In this document: positions 7,473-15,630 of the stretch, piece by piece | Numbering within the stretch: the stretch's first letter is position 1 | Layout of the letters: each line of letters starts with the position of its first letter | The notes under the pieces: generated by a model | Told to the model about the DNA's origin: nothing | Seen by the model: only the letters and a program-made list of their open reading frames with translations | Database searches by the model: none | Assembly (NCBI GenBank): GCA_964447605.1 | Contig: CAYUTA010000017.1 | Coordinates: 1 to 41,637 of the forward strand | From: CAYUTA01 sp964447605 | GTDB taxonomy: Bacteria; Bacillota; Clostridia; Christensenellales; CAG-138 | Direction of reading: 5' to 3' | Length of the DNA: 41,637 bases | Made by a program: the position numbers and the translations under genes

Positions 7473-9275
7473 ATGGCATTCCCACTCGAGCAAATCAGAA
7501 ATTTTTGCATCATTGCGCACATTGACCACGGCAAATCGACGTTGGCCGACCGCATGATGGAGGCGACCGATACCGTCAGCAGCCGCGATATGACCGAGCA
7601 GCTGCTCGACAGCATGGACATTGAGCGCGAGCGCGGCATCACGATCAAATCCTCGGCGGTTCGCATGTTCTATACGCACACCGACGGGAAGCAATATATG
7701 TTCAACCTGATCGATACGCCGGGGCATGTGGATTTTACCTACGAGGTCAGCCGCGCGCTGGCCGCGTGCGAGGGCGCGGTGTTGGTTGTGGACGCAACGC
7801 AGGGCATCGAGGCGCAGACGCTTGCCAACGTTTACCTTGCTGTGGACAATGGCCTTGAAATTCTGCCCGTCATCAATAAAATCGATCTGCCGAGCGCCGA
7901 GCCGGAGCGCGTTGTGCATGAAATCGAAGATGTGATCGGTCTGCCCGCCGAGGATTCGCCGCGCATCTCCGCTAAGAATGGCCTGCACATCGAGCAGGTG
8001 CTTGCACAGCTTGTAGACGCAATTCCCGCGCCGAAGGGCGACGACAGGTCGCCGCTGACCGCGCTGATCTTCGATTGCTTCTATGATAATTATAAGGGCG
8101 CGTTGTCGTATGTGCGCGTTTTTAACGGAACGGTCAGCGCCGGCATGCGAATCCGGTCGATGGCGACGGGCAATGAGTTCGACGTGACGGAGGTCGGCAT
8201 CTTTTCACCCGCCATGCGGCCGACAGACGAGCTTTCCGCGGGCGAGGTGGGCTACATCGCCGCCTCCATAAAGAGCGTTGCCGAGACCAAGGTGGGCGAC
8301 ACGCTGACCGGCGCGCAAAATCCCGCGAAAGAGCCGTTGCCGGGGTATAAGCAGGCCAATCCGATGGTATTTTGCGGCATCTATCCGGCCGACGGCGCGC
8401 ATTACGACGACCTGCGCGACGCGCTCGACAAGCTTAAACTCAACGACGCCTCTCTGTCCTATGAGCAGGAAACCTCCGTGGCGCTGGGCTACGGCTTCCG
8501 CTGCGGCTTTTTGGGCCTGTTGCATATGGAGATCATCCAGGAGCGATTGGAGCGCGAGTTCGATCTCGATCTGGTTACCACGTCGCCGAGCGTCATCTAT
8601 AAGGTGTACACCACAGCGGGCGAGGAGCGCATGATCGATAACCCGACCAACCTGCCGCCCGCGGGCGAAATCGACTACTTGGAGGAGCCTGTGGTCAACG
8701 CGACCATCATGACCCCCTCCGACCATGTCGGCGCGATTATGGAGCTGTGTCAGGAGAAGCGGGGCATCTTTGAAACCATGCAGTACATTGAGGATACGCG
8801 GGTGAGTATCCACTATATTCTGCCCCTGAATGAGATCATCTTCGATTTCTTTGATCAGTTGAAGTCCAGAAGCCGCGGCTATGCGTCCTTTGATTACGAA
8901 ATGCGCGAATACATGCGCTCCGACCTCGTGCGGCTGGACTTTTTGCTCAATGGCGACGCCTGCGACGCGCTTTCCACGATCGTGCATAAGGATAAGGCGT
9001 ACGCCAAGGGCCGCGCCGTTGCCGAAAAGCTGCGGGAGGTCATTCCCCGCCAGCAGTTTGAAATTCCCATTCAGGCGGCTATCGGCGGCAAGATCATCGC
9101 GCGCGAAACCGTCAAGGCCGTGCGTAAGGATGTGCTCGCCAAGTGCTATGGCGGCGATATTACGCGCAAAAAGAAGCTGCTGGAAAAACAGAAGGAAGGA
9201 AAGAAGCGCATGCGTCAGGTGGGCACGGTCGAGGTGCCGAGCGAGGCGTTTATGAGCGTTTTGAAGATCAATTAA
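7473..9275 (+). CDS. lepA: Elongation factor 4 (LepA), ribosome-associated GTPase
   Basis: A 600-residue translational GTPase that acts on the ribosome, back-translocating or assisting initiation and assembly under stress. The G domain begins FCIIAHIDHGKST (P loop, about residues 11-23), with DTPGHVDF (G3) and NKIDLPSA (G4). The C-terminal LepA-specific domain is present (CYGGDITRKKKLLEKQKEGKKRM), so the protein is complete and of normal length. The start ATG 7473 has AGGAGG (7461-7466) at 6 bases; the frame stays open further upstream without a site. It is followed after 3 bases by hemW, the common lepA-hemW pairing upstream of the hrcA operon. Confidence 0.98.
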   Translation: MAFPLEQIRNFCIIAHIDHGKSTLADRMMEATDTVSSRDMTEQLLDSMDIERERGITIKSSAVRMFYTHTDGKQYMFNLIDTPGHVDFTYEVSRALAACEGAVLVVDATQGIEAQTLANVYLAVDNGLEILPVINKIDLPSAEPERVVHEIEDVIGLPAEDSPRISAKNGLHIEQVLAQLVDAIPAPKGDDRSPLTALIFDCFYDNYKGALSYVRVFNGTVSAGMRIRSMATGNEFDVTEVGIFSPAMRPTDELSAGEVGYIAASIKSVAETKVGDTLTGAQNPAKEPLPGYKQANPMVFCGIYPADGAHYDDLRDALDKLKLNDASLSYEQETSVALGYGFRCGFLGLLHMEIIQERLEREFDLDLVTTSPSVIYKVYTTAGEERMIDNPTNLPPAGEIDYLEEPVVNATIMTPSDHVGAIMELCQEKRGIFETMQYIEDTRVSIHYILPLNEIIFDFFDQLKSRSRGYASFDYEMREYMRSDLVRLDFLLNGDACDALSTIVHKDKAYAKGRAVAEKLREVIPRQQFEIPIQAAIGGKIIARETVKAVRKDVLAKCYGGDITRKKKLLEKQKEGKKRMRQVGTVEVPSEAFMSVLKIN

Positions 9276-9278
9276 GCT

Positions 9279-10415
9279 ATGCCGGGAATTTACGTACATA
9301 TCCCATATTGCGTCAAAAAATGCGCCTATTGCGACTTTGTCTCCTTTCCGGACGACGGCGGCATCGGCGAATATTGCGATGCGCTGATCCGTGAAATCGA
9401 ATTGACCGCAAAGGCGGAGCTGTGTAAGCTGACGTTTGATACCGTGTATTTGGGCGGAGGCACGCCTTCGCTGCTTTCCGGCAGTCAGACGCGGCGTATT
9501 CTGGATGCGCTTTGCACAAGCTTTCCCATTGCGCCCCATGCGGAAATTTCAATGGAGTGCAATCCCGGCACGACCACCGCATCCAATTTGGAGGCTTATC
9601 GCGCGGCGGGGGTCAACCGCCTGTCGGTCGGCTTGCAGTCCACGTGCGACGAGTTGCTGGAAGTCATCGGCCGCATCCATCGCTATCTACAGTTTTGCGA
9701 CACGGTCAAAATGGCGCGCAAAGCCGGATTTGACAACATCAATGTCGATGTGATGCATGGTTTGCCCAGGCAGACCCAAAAGCAGTATCTGGATACGCTC
9801 AAGACCGTATGCGCGCTGGATGTGGAGCACGTTTCGTCCTATTCGCTGATTCTCAACGAGGACACGCCGCTGTTTGTGCGGGTGAAAAAGGGCGAGGTCG
9901 GACTGCCGGATGCGGATTTTGTCGCCGATATGCAGGATGCCGGGCTGGAATATCTGCAACAGCACGGCTATGCGCGCTATGAAATCAGCAATTTCTGCAA
10001 GCCGGGCTTTGAATGCCGTCATAACCTGAATTACTGGGCCAACGGCGAATACCTTGGCCTTGGGGTGGCCGCGCACTCGGCGCTGCGCATGCATGAATGG
10101 ACGCGGTATGCCAATGTGGATACGACAAAAGAGTATGTTCGGCTGATTGCGCGCGGCCGCCGTCCCGTACGTGAAATCATCCGCCTGTACCCGGCGGACG
10201 AGATGTTTGAAACCGTCATGCTGGGGCTGCGGCAGGTAAAGGGCGTGGACCGGGCGGCGTTTGTCGCGCGCTTTGGCGTGGACATGGCCGACGCGTATCC
10301 TTCCGCAATGGAGCGGCTTGCCGTCCGCGGATGGCAAGCCGTATCCGACACGCATATTGCGCTTAACCGCGCCGGGCTGGACATGCAGAACGCAGCATTG
10401 CAGTTTTTTATGTAA
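9279..10415 (+). CDS. hemW: HemW, radical SAM heme chaperone
   Basis: A 378-residue radical SAM protein, formerly annotated as oxygen-independent coproporphyrinogen oxidase. The FeS ligands are C11, C15 and C18 in CVKKCAYC, followed by the SAM-binding YLGGGTPSLL. The HNLNYW motif (about residues 247-252) fits the HNxxYW heme-binding motif that separates HemW from the true oxidase HemN. It most likely inserts heme into target proteins. It starts 3 bases after the lepA stop; AAGATCAATTAAG is only a weak ribosome site, suggesting coupling to lepA. Confidence 0.93.
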   Translation: MPGIYVHIPYCVKKCAYCDFVSFPDDGGIGEYCDALIREIELTAKAELCKLTFDTVYLGGGTPSLLSGSQTRRILDALCTSFPIAPHAEISMECNPGTTTASNLEAYRAAGVNRLSVGLQSTCDELLEVIGRIHRYLQFCDTVKMARKAGFDNINVDVMHGLPRQTQKQYLDTLKTVCALDVEHVSSYSLILNEDTPLFVRVKKGEVGLPDADFVADMQDAGLEYLQQHGYARYEISNFCKPGFECRHNLNYWANGEYLGLGVAAHSALRMHEWTRYANVDTTKEYVRLIARGRRPVREIIRLYPADEMFETVMLGLRQVKGVDRAAFVARFGVDMADAYPSAMERLAVRGWQAVSDTHIALNRAGLDMQNAALQFFM

Positions 10416-10453
10416 ACCGGGGACGTTCTGCATGCCGGACGCCTGGTGGCGCG

Positions 10454-10500
10454 GACATTCCGGCGAATTGTGTCGCCGGGCACATATTCACCGGAATGTC
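10454..10500 (+). terminator. Nested stem-loop after hemW
   Basis: GACATTCCGG (10454-10463) and CCGGAATGTC (10491-10500) form a perfect 10-bp stem. A nested alternative stem, CGGCGA/TCGCCG (10461-10466 with 10473-10478), shares the CGG bases. The following CACATTTTC has only a short U-run. It probably ends or weakens readthrough from hemW before the heat-shock promoter. Confidence 0.5.
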
Positions 10501-10511
10501 ACATTTTCGAT

Positions 10512-10548
10512 ACAGCACTTACTTGACTTCATGATGGGTAAGTGTTAA
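10512..10548 (+). promoter_or_regulatory. Degenerate CIRCE-like inverted repeat over the hrcA promoter
   Basis: ACAGCACTT (10512-10520) and AAGTGTTAA (10540-10548) resemble the CIRCE arms TTAGCACTC and GAGTGCTAA (6 of 9 and 7 of 9 matches). They enclose 19 rather than 9 bases, exactly one DNA turn more. A 7-bp perfect core, CACTTAC (10516-10522) with GTAAGTG (10538-10544), flanks the -35. It could be a second HrcA contact or an operator for another regulator. Confidence 0.4.
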
Positions 10549-10550
10549 AT
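10523..10550 (+). promoter_or_regulatory. hrcA-operon promoter (vegetative sigma type)
   Basis: TTGACT (10523-10528) is followed after 16 bases by TTAAAT (10545-10550). Initiation would fall just before or within the CIRCE element at 10563, the usual geometry for HrcA repression. Confidence 0.65.
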
Positions 10551-10562
10551 TTTAACCGTGGA

Positions 10563-10589
10563 TTAGCACTCAATCAAAACGAGTGCTAA
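10563..10589 (+). promoter_or_regulatory. CIRCE operator for HrcA
   Basis: TTAGCACTC (10563-10571), 9 bases, GAGTGCTAA (10581-10589): a perfect match to the CIRCE consensus. It lies 35 bases before hrcA, so HrcA should repress its own operon (hrcA-grpE-dnaK, perhaps dnaJ) until heat or misfolded protein titrates GroEL. Confidence 0.97.
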
Positions 10590-10624
10590 CAGCATAATAT
10601 GAACCGGGAAGGAGGCGCGCGGAC

Positions 10625-11662
10625 ATGGAGCTCGACGCAAGAAAGATACAGATTTTAAACGCCATCATCGATGAATACGTGATGTCCGCGTCGCCCGTTG
10701 GCTCGCGCGCCATCAGCAAGCGCGAAGGGTTTCACCTTTCCAGCGCGACCATTCGTAACGAGATGGCCGACCTTGAGGAGCTTGGTTACCTCGAGCAGCC
10801 GCATACCTCGGCGGGGCGCATCCCGAGCGATAAGGCATACCGCATGTATGTCGACCACATCCTGCGCAGGGCGGAGCTGTCGGAGGAGGAAGCCCACATC
10901 ATCCGCTCGCACATGAACGCGCGGATCGATGAAATCGAGTCCGTTGTGCGCCAAACGGCGCAGGCGCTTTCGGCGGTTACGCAGTATACGGCTTTTGCGC
11001 TGCCGCCGCAGCTTGCGGCAAATCGGCTCAAACATATTCAGCTTGTGCCGCTTCGCGAAGGCCGTGCGCTGCTTGTGGTGGTCACAGACGCCGGATTTGC
11101 GCGCGACGCGGTCGTTCGCATTCCCGAAAACATGGGCGCCGGCGAACTGGAGCGGCTGAGCAATCAGCTGACGCAACGGTTCAGGGACTGCCGTATGGAT
11201 GTGGTGTCCGAGCGGATTGTCACCCAGATGAGCGGCGAGCTGTTTGAGCGCCGTGAGTTTTTAAATACGCTGGTAGAGACCATTGACCGCCGCGTGGCGG
11301 AGGATGCGCATACCGTCGCGCTTTCAGGCACGACGAATATGCTGCATTACCCGGAGTATGCGGATGTGAACAAGGCCAAGATGTTTTTAACCGCCGTGGA
11401 GGGCCGGGATACGCTTTACGGTCTGCTCAAGCAGGCGAGCAAGCTGGAGTTTTCTATCACCATCGGCGCTGAGAACGAGAACGAGTTGCTGCGGGATTGC
11501 AGTGTGATTACCGCAACTTGCCGGATCGGCGGCGAGCCGATGGGGACGTTCGGCATCATCGGTCCGACGCGCATGCAGTACGGCCGCGTGCTCTCGGCGC
11601 TGGAATACATGCGGCTGAATTTAGGCGAATTGTTTGCCAAGAATCTTGAGGAGGATAATTAA
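10625..11662 (+). CDS. hrcA: Heat-inducible transcription repressor HrcA
   Basis: A 345-residue repressor of class I heat-shock genes. The winged-helix N-terminus (residues 1-70) has the family signature: VGSRAISKR, SSATIRNEMADLEELGYLEQPH, TSAGRIPSDKAYR. The middle and C-terminal GAF-like dimerisation domain follows (GTTNMLHYPEY, then IGPTRMQYGRV). It binds the CIRCE element at 10563-10589 in its own promoter. ATG 10625 has AAGGAGG (10609-10615) 9 bases upstream. It is the first gene of a hrcA-grpE-dnaK-dnaJ cluster of standard Firmicute order. Confidence 0.98.
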   Translation: MELDARKIQILNAIIDEYVMSASPVGSRAISKREGFHLSSATIRNEMADLEELGYLEQPHTSAGRIPSDKAYRMYVDHILRRAELSEEEAHIIRSHMNARIDEIESVVRQTAQALSAVTQYTAFALPPQLAANRLKHIQLVPLREGRALLVVVTDAGFARDAVVRIPENMGAGELERLSNQLTQRFRDCRMDVVSERIVTQMSGELFERREFLNTLVETIDRRVAEDAHTVALSGTTNMLHYPEYADVNKAKMFLTAVEGRDTLYGLLKQASKLEFSITIGAENENELLRDCSVITATCRIGGEPMGTFGIIGPTRMQYGRVLSALEYMRLNLGELFAKNLEEDN

Positions 11663-11666
11663 TAAA

Positions 11667-12257
11667 TTGAGTAAGAAGAAGCAGGATGATCAGCCGGTCG
11701 TCGTACCGGAAACGGATGGCGTACTGGCGCCAGAGGACGAACAGGAACAGCCGCGGCAGCCTGACGGCGGTCAGGAGCAAGCGTATACGCTGACCGCGGA
11801 GGAGTTTGAAACCACCAGGGCGCACATTGCAAAATTGCAGAAGGAAAAGGATGAGACCGTTGCGTTGCTGCAAAGAAACCAGGCGGATTTTGAAAATTTT
11901 CGCCGTCGCAACGCCTCCATCCGCGCCGACAGCTACGAGGAGGGGAAGCGCGACTGCATTCGTGCGCTGCTGCCCGCGCTGGATAATTTCGACCGTGCGC
12001 TGCAAAACGACGCCGCTGCGGACAACAGTTGGCGCGAGGGCGTGCGGCTGGCGTGCAGGCAGTTGCATGAACTGCTGGAAAAGCTGGGGCTGGAGGAAAT
12101 TGAAACGGACGACAAGTTTGACCCCAACCTGCATGAAGCGGTCATGCAGGAGCCGTCGGAGGGTCGTGAATCGGGTGAAATTCTCGCCGTTTTGCAGAAG
12201 GGTTACCGCGTTGGCGACCGAATCATACGCCATAGCATGGTCAAGGTCGCACAATAG
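11667..12257 (+). CDS. grpE: GrpE, nucleotide exchange factor of DnaK
   Basis: A 196-residue cochaperone that releases ADP from DnaK. It has an acidic, disordered N-terminus rich in E/D/Q, a long coiled coil (about residues 50-95; QRNQADFENFRRR) and the C-terminal beta domain ending in LQKGYRVGDRIIRHSMVKVA, the GrpE signature. The likely start is TTG 11667, 4 bases after the hrcA stop, with GAGGAGG (11648-11654) upstream at 12 bases. An earlier in-frame TTG (11634) inside hrcA lacks a site. No ATG start is available in this frame at the proper place. Confidence 0.96.
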   Translation: MSKKKQDDQPVVVPETDGVLAPEDEQEQPRQPDGGQEQAYTLTAEEFETTRAHIAKLQKEKDETVALLQRNQADFENFRRRNASIRADSYEEGKRDCIRALLPALDNFDRALQNDAAADNSWREGVRLACRQLHELLEKLGLEEIETDDKFDPNLHEAVMQEPSEGRESGEILAVLQKGYRVGDRIIRHSMVKVAQ

Positions 12258-12302
12258 AGCATAATAATAGAAATTCAGTGAATGATTTAGGAGGATATTA
12301 CA

Positions 12303-14150
12303 ATGGGTAAAATCATCGGCATCGATTTGGGTACAACCAATTCCTGCGTCGCTATTTTAGAGGGCGGCGAACCGGTCGTCATCCCCAATTCCGAAGGAGG
12401 ACGCACCACGCCTTCCGTGGTGGCGTTTAAAGACGGCGAGCGCATGGTCGGCACAATTGCAAAGCGGCAGGCCATTACAAACCCGGAGCGCACGGTTTCC
12501 TCGATCAAGCGCGATATGGGTTCTTCGAGAAAGGTGCATATTGAAGGCAAGGATTATACCCCGCAGGAGATTTCTGCCATGATATTGCAAAAGCTGAAGC
12601 AGGAGGCGGAGGCGTACCTGGGAGAGAGCGTCTCGCAGGCGGTCATCACGGTCCCAGCATACTTCACCGACAGCCAGCGGCAGGCCACCAAGGACGCAGG
12701 CCGTATTGCGGGCCTCGAGGTGTTGCGCATCATCAACGAGCCGACGGCGGCCGCGCTTGCCTACGGCATGGATAAGGAAAACAATCAGAAGATTCTGGTA
12801 TACGACCTTGGCGGCGGCACGTTCGATGTTTCCATTCTGGAGATCGGAGACGGCGTATTCGAGGTGCTGGCCACAGCGGGCAACAACCGCCTCGGCGGCG
12901 ACGACTTTGATAACCGGCTCATGGAGTATATTGCCGACGACTTTAAAAAGAGCGCCGGCATCGACCTGCGCAATGACAAAATGGCTATGCAGCGCCTCAA
13001 GGAAGCCGCGGAAAAGGCGAAGATCGAGCTGTCGGGCGTAGCGCAGACCAACATCAACCTGCCGTTTATTACGATGGACGCATCCGGCCCGAAGCACCTG
13101 GACATCAGCATTACGCGCGCCAAGTTCAACGAACTGATCGCCGACTATATCGACCAGACGCGCGACTGCGTTTCCAAGTGTCTCAGGGATTCCGGCCTGA
13201 CCAGCGCGCAGATCGACAAGGTCATCCTTGTCGGCGGGTCCTCGCGTATCCCGGCCGTGCAGGATATGGTCAAGAAAATCACCGGGAAAGAGCCGTTTAA
13301 GGGCATCAATCCAGATGAATGCGTTGCAATCGGCGCGGCCATTCAGGGCGGCGTGCTTGGCGGCGAAGTCAAGGATATCCTGCTGCTCGACGTTACGCCG
13401 CTTTCGCTGGGCATCGAGACCGTAGGCGGTGTGTTTACGCGGCTGATCGACCGTAATACAACCATTCCGACCAAGAAGAGTCAGATTTTCTCCACCGCTG
13501 CGGACGGCCAGACGAGCGTTGAGGTGCACGTGCTTCAGGGTGAGCGTGAAATGGCGCAGTACAACAAGACGCTCGGCCGTTTCCAGCTTACGGGCATTGC
13601 GCCCGCGCCGCGCGGCGTGCCGCAGATTGAGGTTTCGTTTGACATCGACGCAAACGGCATCGTGCATGTTTCGGCAAAGGATCTCGGCACGGGCAACGAG
13701 CAGCAGGTGACCATCACGGCCTCAAGCAATCTTAGCGAGCATGAAATCAAGAAGGCGGTTGAGGAAGCCGAGCGGTTTGCGGGCGAGGATAAGAAGCGCA
13801 AGGATGAGGTTGAGACGCGCAACCATGCCGACCAGCTTGTGTATACAACCGAGAAGACCGTCAAGGAACTGGACGATAAGCTCGACGCGGCCGATAAAGA
13901 GAACATTGAGAAGGCGGTTGCGGACCTGAGGAAAACGCTGGAAGGCGACGACATTGAGATGATTAAGACCGCTACGGAGCGCCTCACCGAGATCAGCTAT
14001 GCCGCATTCGGCAAGGTGTACCAGCAGGCGGGCGCACAGCAGGGCGATCCGGGTCAGCAGGCTTACGGCGAACCCGGGCAGGAGCAGTCCGGTCCCTCGC
14101 AGGACGACGTGGTTGACGCAGACTATGAGGTTGTGGACGATAATCAGTAG
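12303..14150 (+). CDS. dnaK: Chaperone DnaK (Hsp70)
   Basis: A 615-residue Hsp70. The ATPase domain shows IGIDLGTTNSC (residues 5-15), the phosphate-2 loop VYDLGGGTFDVS, and VGGSSRIPAV. The substrate domain begins at LLLDVTPLSLGIET, and the tail ends in an acidic DADYEVVDD stretch like other DnaK proteins. The gap typical of Gram-positive DnaK (no extra loop in the ATPase N-lobe) fits the length. It refolds proteins with DnaJ and GrpE. AGGAGG lies 7-8 bases before ATG 12303. Cotranscription from the CIRCE promoter is expected. Confidence 0.99.
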   Translation: MGKIIGIDLGTTNSCVAILEGGEPVVIPNSEGGRTTPSVVAFKDGERMVGTIAKRQAITNPERTVSSIKRDMGSSRKVHIEGKDYTPQEISAMILQKLKQEAEAYLGESVSQAVITVPAYFTDSQRQATKDAGRIAGLEVLRIINEPTAAALAYGMDKENNQKILVYDLGGGTFDVSILEIGDGVFEVLATAGNNRLGGDDFDNRLMEYIADDFKKSAGIDLRNDKMAMQRLKEAAEKAKIELSGVAQTNINLPFITMDASGPKHLDISITRAKFNELIADYIDQTRDCVSKCLRDSGLTSAQIDKVILVGGSSRIPAVQDMVKKITGKEPFKGINPDECVAIGAAIQGGVLGGEVKDILLLDVTPLSLGIETVGGVFTRLIDRNTTIPTKKSQIFSTAADGQTSVEVHVLQGEREMAQYNKTLGRFQLTGIAPAPRGVPQIEVSFDIDANGIVHVSAKDLGTGNEQQVTITASSNLSEHEIKKAVEEAERFAGEDKKRKDEVETRNHADQLVYTTEKTVKELDDKLDAADKENIEKAVADLRKTLEGDDIEMIKTATERLTEISYAAFGKVYQQAGAQQGDPGQQAYGEPGQEQSGPSQDDVVDADYEVVDDNQ

Positions 14151-14238
14151 AAAAACGCGCTCCGAACGGTTTTCGGATGTGCGGGGATTACGGAGGCGCC
14201 GAGCAAATCAGCGCCTCCTTGTTGAGAGGTGATGGGTT
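14151..14238 (+). other. Two stem-loops between dnaK and dnaJ
   Basis: TCCGAA/TTCGGA (14161-14177) and the stronger GGAGGCGC/GCGCCTCC (14192-14199 with 14211-14218, 11-base loop) follow dnaK. The second is trailed by TTGTTG, a poor U-run. It could be a partial terminator or processing site that lowers dnaJ relative to dnaK. Confidence 0.55.
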
Positions 14239-15360
14239 TTGGCCGATAAACGCGATTATTATGAAGTGCTGGGCGTCAGCAAGACTGCCGCCGATGCGGA
14301 GATCAAGAGCGCGTTCCGCAAAAAAGCGAAGGAATGCCATCCGGATCTGCATCCAGGCGACAAGGCGGCGGAAGCGCAGTTTAAGGAGCTCAATGAGGCC
14401 GCGGAAGTGCTTTCCGATCCGGATAAGCGCGCCAAATACGACCAGTTTGGGCATGCCGCATTCGACCCGAGCATGGGCGGGCAGAATCCATTTGAAGGCG
14501 GCTTCGGCGGGTTTGGCGGCTTTTCAGATATCATAGACCAGATGTTTGGCGGCGGCTTCGGCGGCGGAAGCGCGCGCAGCGGTCCCATGCAGGGAAACGA
14601 TCTGCGGTACAACATGACGCTGACGTTTGAAGAGGCCGCGTCTGGCGTGAAGAGGGAGATTCTCATACCCCGTGAGGAGGGGTGCGATACCTGTGGCGGA
14701 ACGGGCGCAAAGCCCGGAACGCATCCGGAGCGCTGCACAGCCTGTAACGGAGCGGGGCAGGTACGCACGCAGCAGAATACAATCCTTGGGTCGTTTACTT
14801 CGACGCGTCCATGTGGCGCCTGCCGCGGTACGGGTAAAATCATCCAGGAGCCGTGCGCGTCCTGCAAGGGCGCGGGGCGCCTGCGCAAGAACACGCGTAT
14901 TGTCGTGAATGTACCCGCCGGGATCGATCATGGCCAGACAATCAGCATGCGCGGCGAGGGCGAAGCCGGCGCGCGCGGCGGCGCAAGGGGCGATCTGTAT
15001 GTGACCATCAGCGTCAAGCCGCACAAACTGTTTTCACGCAGGGGATATGACCTGTATCTTGAGATGGCGATTCCGTTCTCCATTGCTGCACTCGGCGGCC
15101 AGATCGTGGTGCCGACGCTCAAGGAAAGCGTGAAATACACCGTGCCGGCAGGTACGCAGTCCGGCGCAACGTTCCGGCTGCGCGAGCAGGGCGTGCAGCG
15201 CCTCAATCAGCAGGGGCGCGGAGACCTGCTGATCACGGTCAAGATCGACGTTCCCAAACGGCTGAATGACGAGCAAAAGGAGCTTCTGGAAAGGTTTGCA
15301 CTGTCTATGGGCGAGAACCAGCCAAGGGCGGTGAAAAAGGGCATCTTTAACAAAAAATAG
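14239..15360 (+). CDS. dnaJ: Chaperone DnaJ (Hsp40)
   Basis: A 373-residue type A Hsp40 that stimulates DnaK. The J domain (residues 1-65) has RDYYEVLGV and the HPD motif in ECHPDLHPG. A Gly/Phe-rich linker (about 75-115; GGFGGFGGF, GGGFGGGSA) follows. Four zinc motifs are seen: CDTCGGTG, CTACNGAG, CGACRGTG and CASCKGAG. The two beta-domains and a short tail complete it. The start is TTG 14239 behind AGAGGTG; an ATG at 14232 is out of frame and hits a stop at once. It is the last gene of the heat-shock cluster. Confidence 0.98.
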   Translation: MADKRDYYEVLGVSKTAADAEIKSAFRKKAKECHPDLHPGDKAAEAQFKELNEAAEVLSDPDKRAKYDQFGHAAFDPSMGGQNPFEGGFGGFGGFSDIIDQMFGGGFGGGSARSGPMQGNDLRYNMTLTFEEAASGVKREILIPREEGCDTCGGTGAKPGTHPERCTACNGAGQVRTQQNTILGSFTSTRPCGACRGTGKIIQEPCASCKGAGRLRKNTRIVVNVPAGIDHGQTISMRGEGEAGARGGARGDLYVTISVKPHKLFSRRGYDLYLEMAIPFSIAALGGQIVVPTLKESVKYTVPAGTQSGATFRLREQGVQRLNQQGRGDLLITVKIDVPKRLNDEQKELLERFALSMGENQPRAVKKGIFNKK

Positions 15361-15630
15361 CGCAACGTATAGGTCGGCGTGGACGGGGCGCGCAATATAT
15401 AAAGCGGAATCCATCGCGAGTGCAGCCAAGGCACGCGTCCGCAGAGCTTTCCAGAAAGCCAATCCACGCTTCCGGAAGCATGGGGTGAACCGCAGCGTTA
15501 TTTTGGCGGCTAGGGTCATCGATGTAAAACGCCCGTATAAAAAAACTTATGCGGGCGTCTGCTTCAATGCTGCAAATCAAACTCGTTCGCGGCAAAACGG
15601 CTGCCGCCTTATCGTACTACCGCACGGTCG
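15361..15630. other. Convergent gap between dnaJ and the DapA-family gene
   Basis: No gene is recognised in these 270 bases. A 12-base palindrome GCTTCCGGAAGC lies at 15468-15479, and the leftward terminator is at 15525-15558. No clear rightward terminator for dnaJ is visible. Confidence 0.5.
15525..15558 (-). terminator. Intrinsic terminator of the leftward catabolic operon
   Basis: On the minus strand ACGCCCGCATAA (15558-15547) pairs with TTATACGGGCGT (15540-15529), a 12-bp stem with one G-U pair and a 6-base loop. TTTT (15528-15525) follows directly. It lies 70 bases beyond the DapA-family stop codon. Confidence 0.8.

Noticed and set aside
8205..9539. Leftward 444-codon frame across lepA and hemW
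   Set aside because: Spans two conserved genes on the other strand; composition is a mirror artefact.
9279..10415. Annotation as coproporphyrinogen oxidase HemN
   Set aside because: The HNLNYW motif and small size point to the heme chaperone HemW.
12357..13667. Leftward 436-codon frame opposite dnaK
   Set aside because: Antisense frames over dnaK are a well-known artefact; no ribosome site or independent support.
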